A DNA stretch of 43,262 bases from CAZFIO01 sp964519585 (lineage in GTDB: Bacteria > Bacillota > Clostridia > Tissierellales > Tissierellaceae): contig CAZFIO010000003.1 of assembly GCA_964519585.1 (NCBI GenBank), positions 1 to 43,262 on the forward strand, read 5' to 3'. Below the pieces are notes generated by a model that worked only from the letters and a program-made list of their open reading frames with translations, did not search any database and was not told the origin of the DNA. This document shows positions 8,189 to 17,148 of the stretch, piece by piece; position 1 is the first letter of the stretch; every line of letters begins with the position of its first letter. The position numbers and the translations under genes were made by a program.

Positions 8189-8217
8189 TTGAATGAGTCA
8201 TACTGCTATGATATAAT
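8189..8217 (+). promoter_or_regulatory. Sigma-A promoter for the metallophosphoesterase gene
   Basis: TTGAAT (8189-8194) and a perfect TATAAT (8212-8217) are separated by 17 bp, some 90 bp before the GTG start at 8307. No other + strand gene lies between. Confidence 0.7.
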
Positions 8218-8306
8218 TTTCATATCTATACTAGGAAAATATTTATCAAATAGAAGTAGTTGATTTTTATGCCCTGGAAGGGAATTTATATAGGTGGGGT
8301 GGGCAA

Positions 8307-9164
8307 GTGAAAGAAATACTAGTAACATATAAGCCATTGATATTGTTTGCTTTTATAATTACTATTATAATCTTTTGTATATGGCAAAATAACAGTATTG
8401 TTATAACAAAATCTGATTATGCTAATGCTAAAATTCCTATAGATTTTGATGATTATAAAGTTGTCCATATATCTGATTTTCATAACAAGAATTTTGGGAA
8501 AAATCAGAGAAAGATATTGGATAAGATAGAAGCTATCTTACCAGATATCATTGTGATTACAGGCGATTTAATTGATAGGCGAAAGTATGATTTAGACGTG
8601 GCTATGGTTTTTATTAAAGGTGCTGTTGATATTGCACCTGTATACTATGTTTCAGGAAATCATGAAGTCTGGTCGGGAAAGTTTTCTTCAGTAGAAGAAA
8701 GTTTGAAAGATGCAGGTGTGGTTGTTATGGATAATGGAGAAGAAAGGATTTATAAAAATAATAGTTGGATCAATATATTTGGGCTAAGAGACCCTGATTT
8801 CCATACTTCAAGTTATTTTGAAGATACAAAAACTATTGAAATTTTAGAAAACCTGAACAAATGGTCAGGTTATGAAGGATTTAAAATATTGCTTTCTCAC
8901 AGGCCAGAGTTATTTGACTTGTATTCTAATAGTGACATGGATTTAATCTTTACGGGACACGCCCATGGTGGGCAAATTAGAATTCCCTTTCTAGGTGGAT
9001 TGATTGCCCCAGATCAGGGATTGTTTCCCAAATATACAAGTGGATCTTATCATAAGGATTCATCTACAATGTTTGTAAGCAGAGGCTTGGGTAATAGTGT
9101 ATTTCCTATCAGGATTTTTAACAGACCTGAAATTCTTCTGGTAACCATAAAAAGCGGATCATAA
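8307..9164 (+). CDS. Membrane-anchored metallophosphoesterase (YkuE/YaeI-like)
   Basis: A 285-aa calcineurin-like phosphoesterase, GTG start at 8307 behind AGGTGGGG. Residues 8-26 form one transmembrane anchor (KPLILFAFIITIIIFCIW), with the catalytic domain following. Binuclear metal-site motifs appear in order: D57-F-H59 in HISDFHN, GDLIDRR with D87, GNHE with N118 and H119, a histidine in LLSHRPE, and TGHAHGGQIR. This order is that of YkuE/YaeI-type enzymes, some of which act on lipid A or peptidoglycan-linked substrates; here the substrate is not known. The orientation of the single anchor would decide whether the domain faces outward. It ends 2 nt before a palindromic terminator shared with the convergent ABC-F gene. 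Confidence 0.9.
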   Translation: MKEILVTYKPLILFAFIITIIIFCIWQNNSIVITKSDYANAKIPIDFDDYKVVHISDFHNKNFGKNQRKILDKIEAILPDIIVITGDLIDRRKYDLDVAMVFIKGAVDIAPVYYVSGNHEVWSGKFSSVEESLKDAGVVVMDNGEERIYKNNSWINIFGLRDPDFHTSSYFEDTKTIEILENLNKWSGYEGFKILLSHRPELFDLYSNSDMDLIFTGHAHGGQIRIPFLGGLIAPDQGLFPKYTSGSYHKDSSTMFVSRGLGNSVFPIRIFNRPEILLVTIKSGS

Positions 9165-9166
9165 AA

Positions 9167-9186
9167 ATGAGAGCCTAGGCTCTCAT
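9167..9186. terminator. Palindromic terminator between convergent genes
   Basis: Perfect 20-bp palindrome ATGAGAGCC-TAGGCTCTCAT between the phosphoesterase and ABC-F stops. It is followed by TTTTTATG on the minus strand and TAAAAATA on the plus strand, so it is strongest for the minus-strand gene. Confidence 0.7.
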
Positions 9187-10769
9187 TAAAAATATTCCTC
9201 TATATATTCTTCATAGGTCATAGACCTATCCCTAAAGCCATCCTTGGTGATTTCTATTATCCTATTGGCTATGGTTTGTATAAACTGGTGGTCATGGGAG
9301 GTGAAGAGGATATTTGATTTAAAATTAATTAAACCATTATTTACAGCTGTGATAGACTCCAAATCTAGGTGGTTGGTAGGTTGGTCAAGAATCAAAACAT
9401 TGGCCTCCTTCATCATCATCCTAGAAAGCATACATCTTACCTTTTCTCCACCAGATAGAACTTTTGCCTTCTTTAAGGCTTCATCACCAGAAAAGAGCAT
9501 CCTTCCTAGAAATCCCCTGATATAAATCTCAGATTGTTCAATAGAAAACTGCCTTAACCAATCAACTAAGTTTAGATCTACATGATTGAAAAACTTAGAA
9601 TTATCCTTGGGGAAATAGGAAGTAGTTATGGTCTGGCCCCATTTAAAGGAACCACTATCAGCTTCATCTTCATTGAATAAGATATCAAAGAGGCTTGAGA
9701 TTCCAATTTCATCCCCTATAAAGGCAATTTTATCTCCTGGGTTTATACGAAAACTTATATCATTTAGGACTTTAACCCCATCTACACTTTTACTTAGGTT
9801 TTCTACAGAGAGAATTTCATTCCCCACTTCCCTCTCCATAGTAAAGCCTACAAAGGGATACCTTCTTGTGGAAGGTTGGATATCATCCAGGGTAATTTTT
9901 TCTAAAAGTTTTTTCCTTGAAGTGGCTTGCTTAGACTTGGAGGCATTGGCAGAAAATCTGGCTATAAAGGCCTGTAAGTCTTTTATCTTGTCTTCTTTTT
10001 TCTTGTTCTGGTCCTTAGCCATTTGTAAGGCCAGTTGGCTTGATTCGTACCAGAAGTCATAGTTACCAGTAAACATTTTTATTTTTCCGAAATCTATATC
10101 TACCATTATTGTACAGACTTCATTGAGAAAATACCTATCATGGGATACTACTATCACTATTCCCTCAAAATCTCCCAAAAACTCCTGTAGCCACTTGATA
10201 CTTTTTACATCTAAGTGGTTAGTAGGCTCATCTAGGATTAAGATCCCAGGCTTACCGAAAAGAGCCTGGGCCAAAAGCACCTTAACCCTTTCATTGCCTT
10301 TTAACTCATGGACCTTTCTTTCATGCAAGTCAGTATCTATACCTAGGCCCTGCAGTAGGGAAGAAGCTTCAGACTCTGCACCCCAGCCGTCCATTTCTGC
10401 AAATTCTCCTTCCAACTCTGATGCCTTGATACCATCTTCATCTGAGAAATCTTCCTTAGAATAAATTGCATCTTTTTCTATCATTATTTCATATAGTCTC
10501 TTGTTGCCCATAATAACTGTATCAATAACTTTGAAATCATCGTATTCAAAGTGGTCTTGTTTCAAAACAGACATACGGACATCCTTATCCATAAAAATTT
10601 CTCCAGTATTGGCTTCTATTTCACCAGATAATATTTTTAGGAAGGTAGATTTACCTGCTCCATTTGCTCCTATTACACCATAGCAATTGCCAGGGGCAAA
10701 AGAAAGATATACATCTTCAAATAATTTCTGTGAACCATATCTTAAACTTACATTATTTACATTTATCAA
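9186..10769 (-). CDS. ABC-F family ATPase (YkpA/YbiT-like) with degenerate second Walker A
   Basis: Soluble twin-cassette ABC-F protein, 527 aa, expected to act on the ribosome. TTG start at 10769, ribosome site AAGGAGA at 10783-10777. Cassette 1: Walker A GANGAGKST, signature region LKGNERVKVLLAQ, Walker B GILILDEPTNHLD, switch VVSHDRYF. The linker (about residues 240-290) is Lys-rich and helical (MAKDQNKKKEDKIKDL, SKQATSRKKLLEK), the usual position of the P-site tRNA interaction motif. Cassette 2: Walker A position reads FIGDEIGISSLF and lacks the Lys and Ser/Thr pair, while the signature LSGGEKVRCMLS and Walker B VLILDQPTNHLD (Gln for Glu) are present. Asp-Gln at the second Walker B also departs from the catalytic Glu. 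Cassette 2 may thus bind but not hydrolyse ATP. Confidence 0.9.
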   Translation of the reverse strand: MINVNNVSLRYGSQKLFEDVYLSFAPGNCYGVIGANGAGKSTFLKILSGEIEANTGEIFMDKDVRMSVLKQDHFEYDDFKVIDTVIMGNKRLYEIMIEKDAIYSKEDFSDEDGIKASELEGEFAEMDGWGAESEASSLLQGLGIDTDLHERKVHELKGNERVKVLLAQALFGKPGILILDEPTNHLDVKSIKWLQEFLGDFEGIVIVVSHDRYFLNEVCTIMVDIDFGKIKMFTGNYDFWYESSQLALQMAKDQNKKKEDKIKDLQAFIARFSANASKSKQATSRKKLLEKITLDDIQPSTRRYPFVGFTMEREVGNEILSVENLSKSVDGVKVLNDISFRINPGDKIAFIGDEIGISSLFDILFNEDEADSGSFKWGQTITTSYFPKDNSKFFNHVDLNLVDWLRQFSIEQSEIYIRGFLGRMLFSGDEALKKAKVLSGGEKVRCMLSRMMMKEANVLILDQPTNHLDLESITAVNNGLINFKSNILFTSHDHQFIQTIANRIIEITKDGFRDRSMTYEEYIEEYF

Positions 10770-10985
10770 AGCTAATTCTCCTTATCTCTATTAATCAAGA
10801 TATTATAACATAAATAAGAAAATAAGAGTAGAAAAATATATAGGAGGCTTGATATATTTGTAACAAGATTGTAACTATATAATTTCAAAATTTGTGGTAT
10901 ATATAGAAGAAGGAAAGATATACATTTCTACATACTTTAAATATTGTTTTCATATGAAACAAATAATCACAGGGGAGGGTGGTAG

Positions 10986-11783
10986 ATGAGAAGGCCTAGA
11001 AAAAAATTAGCTTACCTATTAATATGTATTTTAATTATCAGTCTACTTGCAGCTTGTGAAAGGTCCCACAAGGTTCCAAAGGATAAAGATGCTGTAAACA
11101 AGAAGACCCCTGATCCAGAAGTTAAGGAAATAAATGTAATGGAGGAGTATGACAAGCTCTTAGAAATAGAAAACAATAGGGGGGATATTGCCCTTTTTCT
11201 TAATCAATATATAGGGGACCAGACCAAGAAAGATGCAAGCCAAATGATTATAGAGCTGGAAGAGTATTTAGATAGAAACAATTACAATATATATGAATCC
11301 TACATACTTCTAAATCGCTACAAAAAGTATGTAAGTCTAGAAATCAGATCTTATTTGAATATACTTTTCACAGAAGGAACCAGGACCTATACGGATGAAG
11401 ACAAGTTAAATATAAGCCTTGAAGAAGCCCTGGAAAGAGCAAAGACAGCAGAAGACCATCTTATAATCTTTCCAAATGGAACTACAAGACCTAAGGTGTT
11501 GGAATTATATAAAAAGTACTTATCAATTCTTATTGTAGAAGAAGATGGGGAAAATATCTTGACCAATAAGGATACTACAATCTTAAAGGAAGATGTTATT
11601 AACCTATACAGGGATGAAATAAATGAGGTGGAAACCAAGGGAATTTCAAATATATTTAATGACTATCTAAGATTACTGGAGAAAAATGGACTGGATACTA
11701 GGTCCAAGGAGGCTATAAGCTTCCAAGAAAACCTAGATACAATTATAGAAGAACAGTTTCAGACAATAGAAGAGGGTGCCTAG
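10986..11783 (+). CDS. Hypothetical lipoprotein
   Basis: A 265-aa predicted lipoprotein, ATG start behind GGGGAGGGTGG. Signal: basic MRRPRKK, hydrophobic LAYLLICILIISLL, lipobox LLAAC with Cys24. A charged linker (KDKDAVNKKTPDPEVKE) leads to an acidic, mostly helical domain rich in Glu, Lys and Tyr (EEYLDRNNYNIYESYILLNRY, shown in part; EALERAKTAEDHL). No catalytic motif is visible and no family is recognised; the helical make-up suggests a binding or structural part on the outer face of the membrane. It converges on the chemoreceptor gene and shares a palindromic terminator with it. The 216-bp gap upstream holds no clear consensus promoter (a TATAAT near 10878-10883 lacks a well-spaced -35). 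Confidence 0.75.
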   Translation: MRRPRKKLAYLLICILIISLLAACERSHKVPKDKDAVNKKTPDPEVKEINVMEEYDKLLEIENNRGDIALFLNQYIGDQTKKDASQMIIELEEYLDRNNYNIYESYILLNRYKKYVSLEIRSYLNILFTEGTRTYTDEDKLNISLEEALERAKTAEDHLIIFPNGTTRPKVLELYKKYLSILIVEEDGENILTNKDTTILKEDVINLYRDEINEVETKGISNIFNDYLRLLEKNGLDTRSKEAISFQENLDTIIEEQFQTIEEGA

Positions 11784-11793
11784 GCACCCTCTT
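11770..11793. terminator. Palindromic bidirectional terminator spanning both stop codons
   Basis: Perfect 24-bp palindrome AAGAGGGTGCCT-AGGCACCCTCTT. The lipoprotein stop TAG (11781-11783) lies at its centre and the convergent chemoreceptor stop at its edge. The GCCTAGGC core is the same as in the palindrome at 9167-9186. Confidence 0.65.
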
Positions 11794-13903
11794 AATCGAT
11801 CTTAAATTGTTCAACCTGCTTATTTAAATCACCAGCAATCTTAGCCAGCTCCTCACTGGAATTTGCAATCTCAACTGTAGCAGCTGTTTGCTCTTCTACA
11901 GAGGCTGAAGCTTCTTCAGTAGATGCAGCATTTTCTTGGGATATGGCAGCAAGATGCTCTATAACCTTGCCGATTTTCTCTTTTTCTAAATTCATTTCAT
12001 GGCTTGACTTGCTGACAACTTCTATAACTTCCTTCATACTTTCAATGGATTTTGCTATACCATCAAACTTTTCATTCGTCCGCATTACACTGGTAGACTG
12101 GGACGCAATAATTTCTTGAATCTCATTCATAATGGTAACAGCAGACGAGGTTTTTTTGGTTAAATCATCAATAATCTTACCAATTTCTTCAGTAAATCCA
12201 TTGGATTGTTCTGCTAAAGTCCTGATTTCATCAGCAACTACAGCAAATCCCCTGCCTGCCTCTCCAGCCCTGGCTGCTTCAATCGCAGCATTTAAAGCAA
12301 GCAAATTGGTCTGGTCCGCTATACTTTTTATCATTTGACTAGCAGTTGCTATCTGTCTTGCACTTGCATCAGTATCCTTGATAATTGATGTGATTTCTGT
12401 GGATGATTTCCCGGTTTCTTCAGTTTTATCCACAAGCTCATGTATAAGTTCTAGACCTTCATTTTTAATTACATCTACTTCATTGGTAGACTTGTTTAGG
12501 TCCTCAACAAAGGTTATGTTATTGTTTACTGCAGCTTCCAACTCCATAACAGCCTTAAAACCTTCTTCAGTTTCCCTGGCCTGTTCACTAGCAGCTGAGG
12601 CAATCCCCTCGATTACCCTAGCCATTTCATTTGAAACTTCTGTAGATTGGAAGGTAGTAGAATTTAGTTCTTGGGAATATGCAGCAACCCCCTGGGCCCT
12701 TCCCAGGACATTTTTTATCATATTCCTTATAGAACTTTGCATACTATCTACCGACTCTGATATCTCCCCAAATTCATCATTTTTCTTTAACAAGTCTGGC
12801 GGAACATCATTGGAAAAATCACCTTTGGCCATATAACCCATTAGATCTTTAAGGTTATTTGTAGTTTTTATAGCATACTGAGAGGTGGAGAACAAGAGAA
12901 TCCCCAACAAAGCTATTCCTATTCCAGCTGCTACAGTTATATAAATAGCATTTTGCTTAATAGAATCGTTGATATGTTCCATGGAGAAGCCTACATTCAA
13001 GGCCCCTATGGCTTGATTGTTCACTTCAATAGGCGAAACTACATTGTATACAGGTATCCTAGTATCCCCATAAACTCTTTCTGTGGATTGGCTTACAGCA
13101 TCAACTATAGCATTTTCAACAAGCTTATCAGCAGATAAGTCTAAGCCTAAGTAGTCAAAATCACTATGGGCAGTCACCCTTAAGTCATTGTCAATAAATC
13201 CTGCATATGCTATGGCCTCATTCTCAGCCAGGTTTTGGATTAATTTTTGATGCTTAAACTGGTCAGTCATCATGGTTATTTGAGTGGCTAGAATTCCTAC
13301 TTGGACAAAGCTTCCATCATCAAAGCGTAGGGTTCCATACTTAAAGGTAAAACCTGTTTTGGGATCCCTAGATAAATCTTCCATCAACTCTTTTTCATTA
13401 GAAGAAAAGAAGCTATGTAAGGAACTTCCTGCTTCAGGAGTCCAACCAATAAAATGGTTAAAGTTTGAATATTGACCTACCCCATCTGGGCTAAAATATA
13501 CAATATGATCTACCTGCAAATCAGCTGCTATCTCCATCAATCTATGGTTGGAAATTTCATCCTTTATCCTGTAGGTTGACCTTGCAACATTACGGATATC
13601 TTTTTCAATATTTTCTCTTACCACATCCAAGGCTTTTTCATTATCACTTAGGCGGTTTGTGAATTCAGCTATTAAAACCTCACCATTTCTTTGCATTTCC
13701 TCTATCAGGCTAGTTTTGGTAAAATGAGTTGACACTAGCCCAATACTAATATTTACAATCAAAACAATTGCAATAGGTAAAAACATCAATCTTCCCTTGA
13801 TTGATCCTCGTTTTATTTTAGGACCTGTTTTTTCTTTCTTTTCTTTCTTAAGGCCCCTTGCCTTAAGTTTATCATTTTTTTTTGTTAATTTTATCTTTTC
13901 CAC
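11792..13903 (-). CDS. Methyl-accepting chemotaxis protein
   Basis: A 703-aa chemoreceptor. It has an unusually long basic cytoplasmic start (residues 1-37, many Lys), TM1 at about 39-58, an extracellular sensor at about 60-318, TM2 at about 320-339, HAMP at about 340-395, then a coiled-coil signalling domain. The hairpin tip carries the conserved DQTNLLALNAAIEAARAGE and GRGFAVVADEIRTLAEQS, the CheA/CheW contact. Adaptation-site helices contain Glu/Gln pairs (ASASVEEQTAATVEI). The sensor shares motif spacing with that of the EAL protein at 17608-19875: an IGW tripeptide, then RD-x4-F-x2-KY-x3-R-x3-G-x2-VQVGI (residues 179-204). It stands alone, apart from the che operon at 35 kb. Confidence 0.95.
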   Translation of the reverse strand: MEKIKLTKKNDKLKARGLKKEKKEKTGPKIKRGSIKGRLMFLPIAIVLIVNISIGLVSTHFTKTSLIEEMQRNGEVLIAEFTNRLSDNEKALDVVRENIEKDIRNVARSTYRIKDEISNHRLMEIAADLQVDHIVYFSPDGVGQYSNFNHFIGWTPEAGSSLHSFFSSNEKELMEDLSRDPKTGFTFKYGTLRFDDGSFVQVGILATQITMMTDQFKHQKLIQNLAENEAIAYAGFIDNDLRVTAHSDFDYLGLDLSADKLVENAIVDAVSQSTERVYGDTRIPVYNVVSPIEVNNQAIGALNVGFSMEHINDSIKQNAIYITVAAGIGIALLGILLFSTSQYAIKTTNNLKDLMGYMAKGDFSNDVPPDLLKKNDEFGEISESVDSMQSSIRNMIKNVLGRAQGVAAYSQELNSTTFQSTEVSNEMARVIEGIASAASEQARETEEGFKAVMELEAAVNNNITFVEDLNKSTNEVDVIKNEGLELIHELVDKTEETGKSSTEITSIIKDTDASARQIATASQMIKSIADQTNLLALNAAIEAARAGEAGRGFAVVADEIRTLAEQSNGFTEEIGKIIDDLTKKTSSAVTIMNEIQEIIASQSTSVMRTNEKFDGIAKSIESMKEVIEVVSKSSHEMNLEKEKIGKVIEHLAAISQENAASTEEASASVEEQTAATVEIANSSEELAKIAGDLNKQVEQFKID

Positions 13904-14074
13904 TAGAAGATAAGCCCCCTTTTAGTCTATTTACCAATATCCGACATATAGTGACTATATTATATAGGATGTCATTGGAAAAATCCATAAGATTCCATAC
14001 TTTCATAAGTATAACAATAAAATATTCAACCATATGGGTGGCTATGAAGAGGGAAAAAGATATATAAAAGAAAA

Positions 14075-14103
14075 TTGAATATTATATGATAATATTATAT
14101 AAT
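14075..14103 (+). promoter_or_regulatory. Sigma-A promoter of the four-gene NTPase operon
   Basis: TTGAAT (14075-14080), 17-bp spacer, TATAAT (14098-14103). It lies 57 bp before ATG 14161 in a very AT-rich stretch and is the best consensus match in the 13904-14160 gap. Confidence 0.65.
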
Positions 14104-14160
14104 AAAAAAACATGAGTAAGTATCAGTTCATGAAGAAACATTAAGATAAGGAGGTTGAGT

Positions 14161-15411
14161 ATGAATAAATATTTCGATATAAAGGATAAGGTTTATGATA
14201 TAACCGAAAAATATCCAGAAACCATAGATATATTTGTAGCCCATGGCTTTGACCAGCTAAAGAATGAAAAGCTTAGAAAAATCATGGGAAGGACCATCAC
14301 CATGGAAATGGCCTGTTTATCCAAAAGGGTCAATGTTCAGCTCTTTGAAGACAAGTTAGTTGAAGCCATAGAGCAAAATCTTTTCTCTGAGGACAAGACC
14401 TTGGGAGGCACCAAGAAGGATGATGGTGGGGATATAAAAATTGAGGGGGTTCTACCCTGTCCTGTAAGAATCCCGCTCCTTGAAGGCTTTAGTCAATGGA
14501 TAGAAGAAAATGAAGAAAAATTAGGCTTCAAAATAGACTATGAGCTTCAATCAGCCAATATAGGTGTAGACTGGTTAAGGGCAAAATTTGAAGAGGATAA
14601 GGAAGAAGACTTGTCAGATATATTTATGTCTGCAGGTTTTGACCTGTTTTTCGATAAAAACCTAATAGGAAAATACAAGAGCAAAGGAATATTTGAAGAT
14701 ATTTCTGGTTTTGAGAGACTAAATCCTGATTTCCAGAATGAGGAAATAGACTTCAGGGACCCACATAAGCAATATACAGTTATGGGGGGAGTGCCTGCTG
14801 TATTTCTTGTAAATATAGATGAGCTTAATGGAAGGGAAATGCCAAAAACCTGGGAAGACTTATTGAAAGCAGAATTTGAAGAATCTGTATCCCTGCCCCT
14901 TCATGATTTTGACCTCTTCAATGCCATGCTACTAACCATATATAGGCTTTATGGAGAGGAAGGAATAAAGAAACTTGGTAAAACCCTACTAAGAAGTATG
15001 TCACCAGCAGAAATGGTAAAGTCAAATATAAAACGTGGTGATATGAAAAAACCAACTGTTACAGTTATGCCATACTTGTTTACACAGATGGTAAAGGATA
15101 CAAGCCCACTAAAACCAGTATGGCCAGAAGATGGAGCTATCTTGAGCCCTATATTTCTATTGACCAAGAAAGAATCAAAGGAAAAGACCAAGCCAATAGT
15201 TGACTTCTTTTTGTCACAGGAGGTAGGGGAACTTCTAGCAGACAAGGGTGGTTTCCCATCTGTACATCCCCAGGTAGACAATAAGTTTACCAAGGACAGG
15301 AAATTCCTATGGCTAGGCTGGGACTTTATCAATAGCCATGATGATATTGGTGAATTAATCCTTAAATGTCTAAAAATATTCCACACAGCAAAAGGAGAGG
15401 AAGCAAATTGA
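14161..15411 (+). CDS. DUF1858-like domain fused to ABC solute-binding fold, no signal peptide
   Basis: A 416-aa protein; ATG 14161 follows AAGGAGG by six bases (an in-frame TTG at 14155 lies inside that site). Residues 1-75 (FDIKDKVYDITEKYPETIDI, then FVAHGFDQL) resemble the DUF1858 helical domain but lack its Cys pair. Residues 95-416 resemble extracellular solute-binding proteins of the iron/spermidine class: VLPCPVRIPLLEGF with Cys100, GGVPAVFLVNIDELNG, MPKTWEDLL, and a C-terminal FFLSQEVGELLADKGGFPSV. No signal peptide or lipobox is present, so this binding fold appears to work inside the cell, which is unusual. It is first in an operon with a GTPase, an ABC ATPase and a zinc ribbon; its stop overlaps the GTPase start. 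Function not known. Confidence 0.8.
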   Translation: MNKYFDIKDKVYDITEKYPETIDIFVAHGFDQLKNEKLRKIMGRTITMEMACLSKRVNVQLFEDKLVEAIEQNLFSEDKTLGGTKKDDGGDIKIEGVLPCPVRIPLLEGFSQWIEENEEKLGFKIDYELQSANIGVDWLRAKFEEDKEEDLSDIFMSAGFDLFFDKNLIGKYKSKGIFEDISGFERLNPDFQNEEIDFRDPHKQYTVMGGVPAVFLVNIDELNGREMPKTWEDLLKAEFEESVSLPLHDFDLFNAMLLTIYRLYGEEGIKKLGKTLLRSMSPAEMVKSNIKRGDMKKPTVTVMPYLFTQMVKDTSPLKPVWPEDGAILSPIFLLTKKESKEKTKPIVDFFLSQEVGELLADKGGFPSVHPQVDNKFTKDRKFLWLGWDFINSHDDIGELILKCLKIFHTAKGEEAN

Positions 15412-16109
15412 ATTTAGTAGTATTCTCTGGTCCACCCTCTTCGGGGAAAACCAGTGTAATATTAAAAACCATAGATGCCTTAAAACATAGGGACATATCT
15501 GTAGGTGTAGTAAAGTTTGACTGCCTATATACAGATGATGACATTCTATATGAAAAGGCAGGTATACCAGTAAAAAAGGGCCTATCAGGCGCCCTCTGTC
15601 CTGACCATTTTTTCGCAGCAAATATAGAAGAAGTTGTCCAATGGGGGATCAAGAGAAAACTTGATATGCTTATAACTGAGTCAGCAGGCCTATGCAATAG
15701 GTGCTCCCCCTATATAAAGGAAATAAAAGGGGTTTGTGTCATAGACAACCTATCAGGTATAAATACACCAAGAAAAATAGGACCTATGCTAAAATCTGCA
15801 GATATAGTAGTAATCACCAAGGGAGATATAGTATCCCAGGCAGAAAGGGAAGTTTTTGCATCTAGGACAAACTCAGTAAACCCAAAGGCCATAACCATGC
15901 ATATAAACGGCTTAACTGGCCAAGGAGCCTATGAGCTAAGCACTCTCTTATATGATGAAGAAAACAAGATAGACTCAGTCATGGGAAGAGAGCTAAGATT
16001 CCCTATGCCAGCAGCCCTATGTTCCTATTGCTTAGGTGAAACCAGAATAGGGGAAGCCTTCCAAATGGGCAATGTAAGAAAGATGGATTTAGGTGAAGAC
16101 TATGAATAA
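15408..16109 (+). CDS. HypB/UreG-like GTPase with Cys motifs
   Basis: A 233-aa SIMIBI-class P-loop protein. I choose TTG 15408 because AAAGGAGAGG (15391-15400) is correctly spaced, it overlaps the previous stop as TTGA, and the protein then begins directly with the P-loop strand MNLVVFSGPPSSGKTS. An ATG at 15366 would add 14 unlikely residues inside the upstream gene. Motifs: Walker A 8-15; D38-C39 after VGVVKF in switch I; ITESAGLCNRC with C96-x2-C99; base-recognition TKGD 137-140; and ALCSYC with C205-x2-C208, plus C64 in LCPDHFF. HypB and UreG use Cys/His sites to hand nickel to an enzyme, so these Cys suggest metal or cluster handling (inference). No hydrogenase, urease or CODH gene is near. 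Confidence 0.82.
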   Translation: MNLVVFSGPPSSGKTSVILKTIDALKHRDISVGVVKFDCLYTDDDILYEKAGIPVKKGLSGALCPDHFFAANIEEVVQWGIKRKLDMLITESAGLCNRCSPYIKEIKGVCVIDNLSGINTPRKIGPMLKSADIVVITKGDIVSQAEREVFASRTNSVNPKAITMHINGLTGQGAYELSTLLYDEENKIDSVMGRELRFPMPAALCSYCLGETRIGEAFQMGNVRKMDLGEDYE

Positions 16110-17148
16110 AACACCCATAAGAGATTTAATTAAAAACTATCCATTTATTGAAGGCTACTTTGAAGAAAACAAATTAAATATAGAAGAATATAAGGATAAA
16201 ACCTTTACTGAGTATTTGGAGACCATATCAGAAGAAGAAGTAGAAGATTTTGCTATAGATAAGGAAGGACTCTTGTCTGGCCTAGAGACATATATAAATC
16301 AAATGAAGGAATTTCTTGGCCTAGAAGAGGAAGAAGGAATACAATCCTTAACCATCCTACCTGGCTTTGATAAGTATAGGAATCCAGAGGGTTTTGAAAA
16401 CCTAACTATAAAGAGGTCTGAAATAATTTCTATAGTAGGACCCACAGGGTCAGGTAAGTCAAGACTTCTTGCAGATATAGAATGGACTGCCCAAAATGAC
16501 ACTCCAACAGGGAGAACTATACTAATTGATGGGGAGATCCCAGATAAAAAGTGGAGATTTTCATCAAACAACAAACTGGTTGCCCAACTATCACAAAATA
16601 TGAACTTTGTAATGGACCTAACAGTGGGAGAGTTTTTGGAACTCCATGCTGAAAGTAGGCTAGTGGAAGATGTGGAAAACACAGTAGAAAAGATTATAAA
16701 GGCTGCCAATAATCTGGCTGGGGAAAAGTTTGATTTAGAAACACCAGTCACATCCCTATCTGGAGGTCAGTCCAGGGCACTTATGATAGCAGATACAGCC
16801 ATCCTTAGCTCAGCCCCTATAGTCCTTATAGATGAAATAGAAAATGCAGGGATAGATAGGAGAAAGGCCCTAAGTCTTTTAGTGGATGAAGACAAAATCG
16901 TCCTAATGGCAACCCATGACCCTACCCTAGCCCTAATAGCAGATAGAAGAATTATAATAAAAAATGGTGGGATTTCAAAAATCATAGAAACCAGCCAGGA
17001 AGAAAAAGAACTTCTAGTAAAACTAGAAGAAATGGACCATTTCATACAAGGAATGAGAGAAGAATTAAGAAGTGGAAAGATTTTAAAAAGGAGAGATATA
17101 CAATGCACGAAGGATGTACAGGAAGTTTTGGAGATGGAAGACAAGTAG
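16102..17148 (+). CDS. ABC-type ATPase without permease, DUF1858-like N-terminus
   Basis: A 348-aa soluble ATPase, start ATG 16102 with AGGTG just before it, overlapping the GTPase stop by 8 nt. Residues 3-25 (KTPIRDLIKNYPFIEGYF) echo the N-terminal module of the first gene of the operon (DITEKYPETIDIF), suggesting a shared docking element. The cassette has Walker A GPTGSGKS 113-120, signature LSGGQSRALM 219-228, Walker B IVLIDEIENAG 240-250 and switch His272 in MATHDPTLALIADRR. A C-terminal helical, charged tail (about 300-348) follows. No membrane partner is encoded in the operon, so this is unlikely to be a transporter in the ordinary sense. It may be a mechano-ATPase working on the binding-fold protein or GTPase (inference). 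Confidence 0.82.
   Translation: MNKTPIRDLIKNYPFIEGYFEENKLNIEEYKDKTFTEYLETISEEEVEDFAIDKEGLLSGLETYINQMKEFLGLEEEEGIQSLTILPGFDKYRNPEGFENLTIKRSEIISIVGPTGSGKSRLLADIEWTAQNDTPTGRTILIDGEIPDKKWRFSSNNKLVAQLSQNMNFVMDLTVGEFLELHAESRLVEDVENTVEKIIKAANNLAGEKFDLETPVTSLSGGQSRALMIADTAILSSAPIVLIDEIENAGIDRRKALSLLVDEDKIVLMATHDPTLALIADRRIIIKNGGISKIIETSQEEKELLVKLEEMDHFIQGMREELRSGKILKRRDIQCTKDVQEVLEMEDK

Noticed and set aside
12378..12836. Long Ser-rich ORFs antisense to the two chemoreceptors and the che genes
   Set aside because: They are low-complexity shadows of Ala/Glu/Ser-rich receptor coiled coils and lack ribosome sites.
13904..13960. CCGACATAT near 13939 as a sigma-D promoter for the chemoreceptor
   Set aside because: It is on the + strand, pointing away from the receptor gene, and has no TAAA at the right distance.
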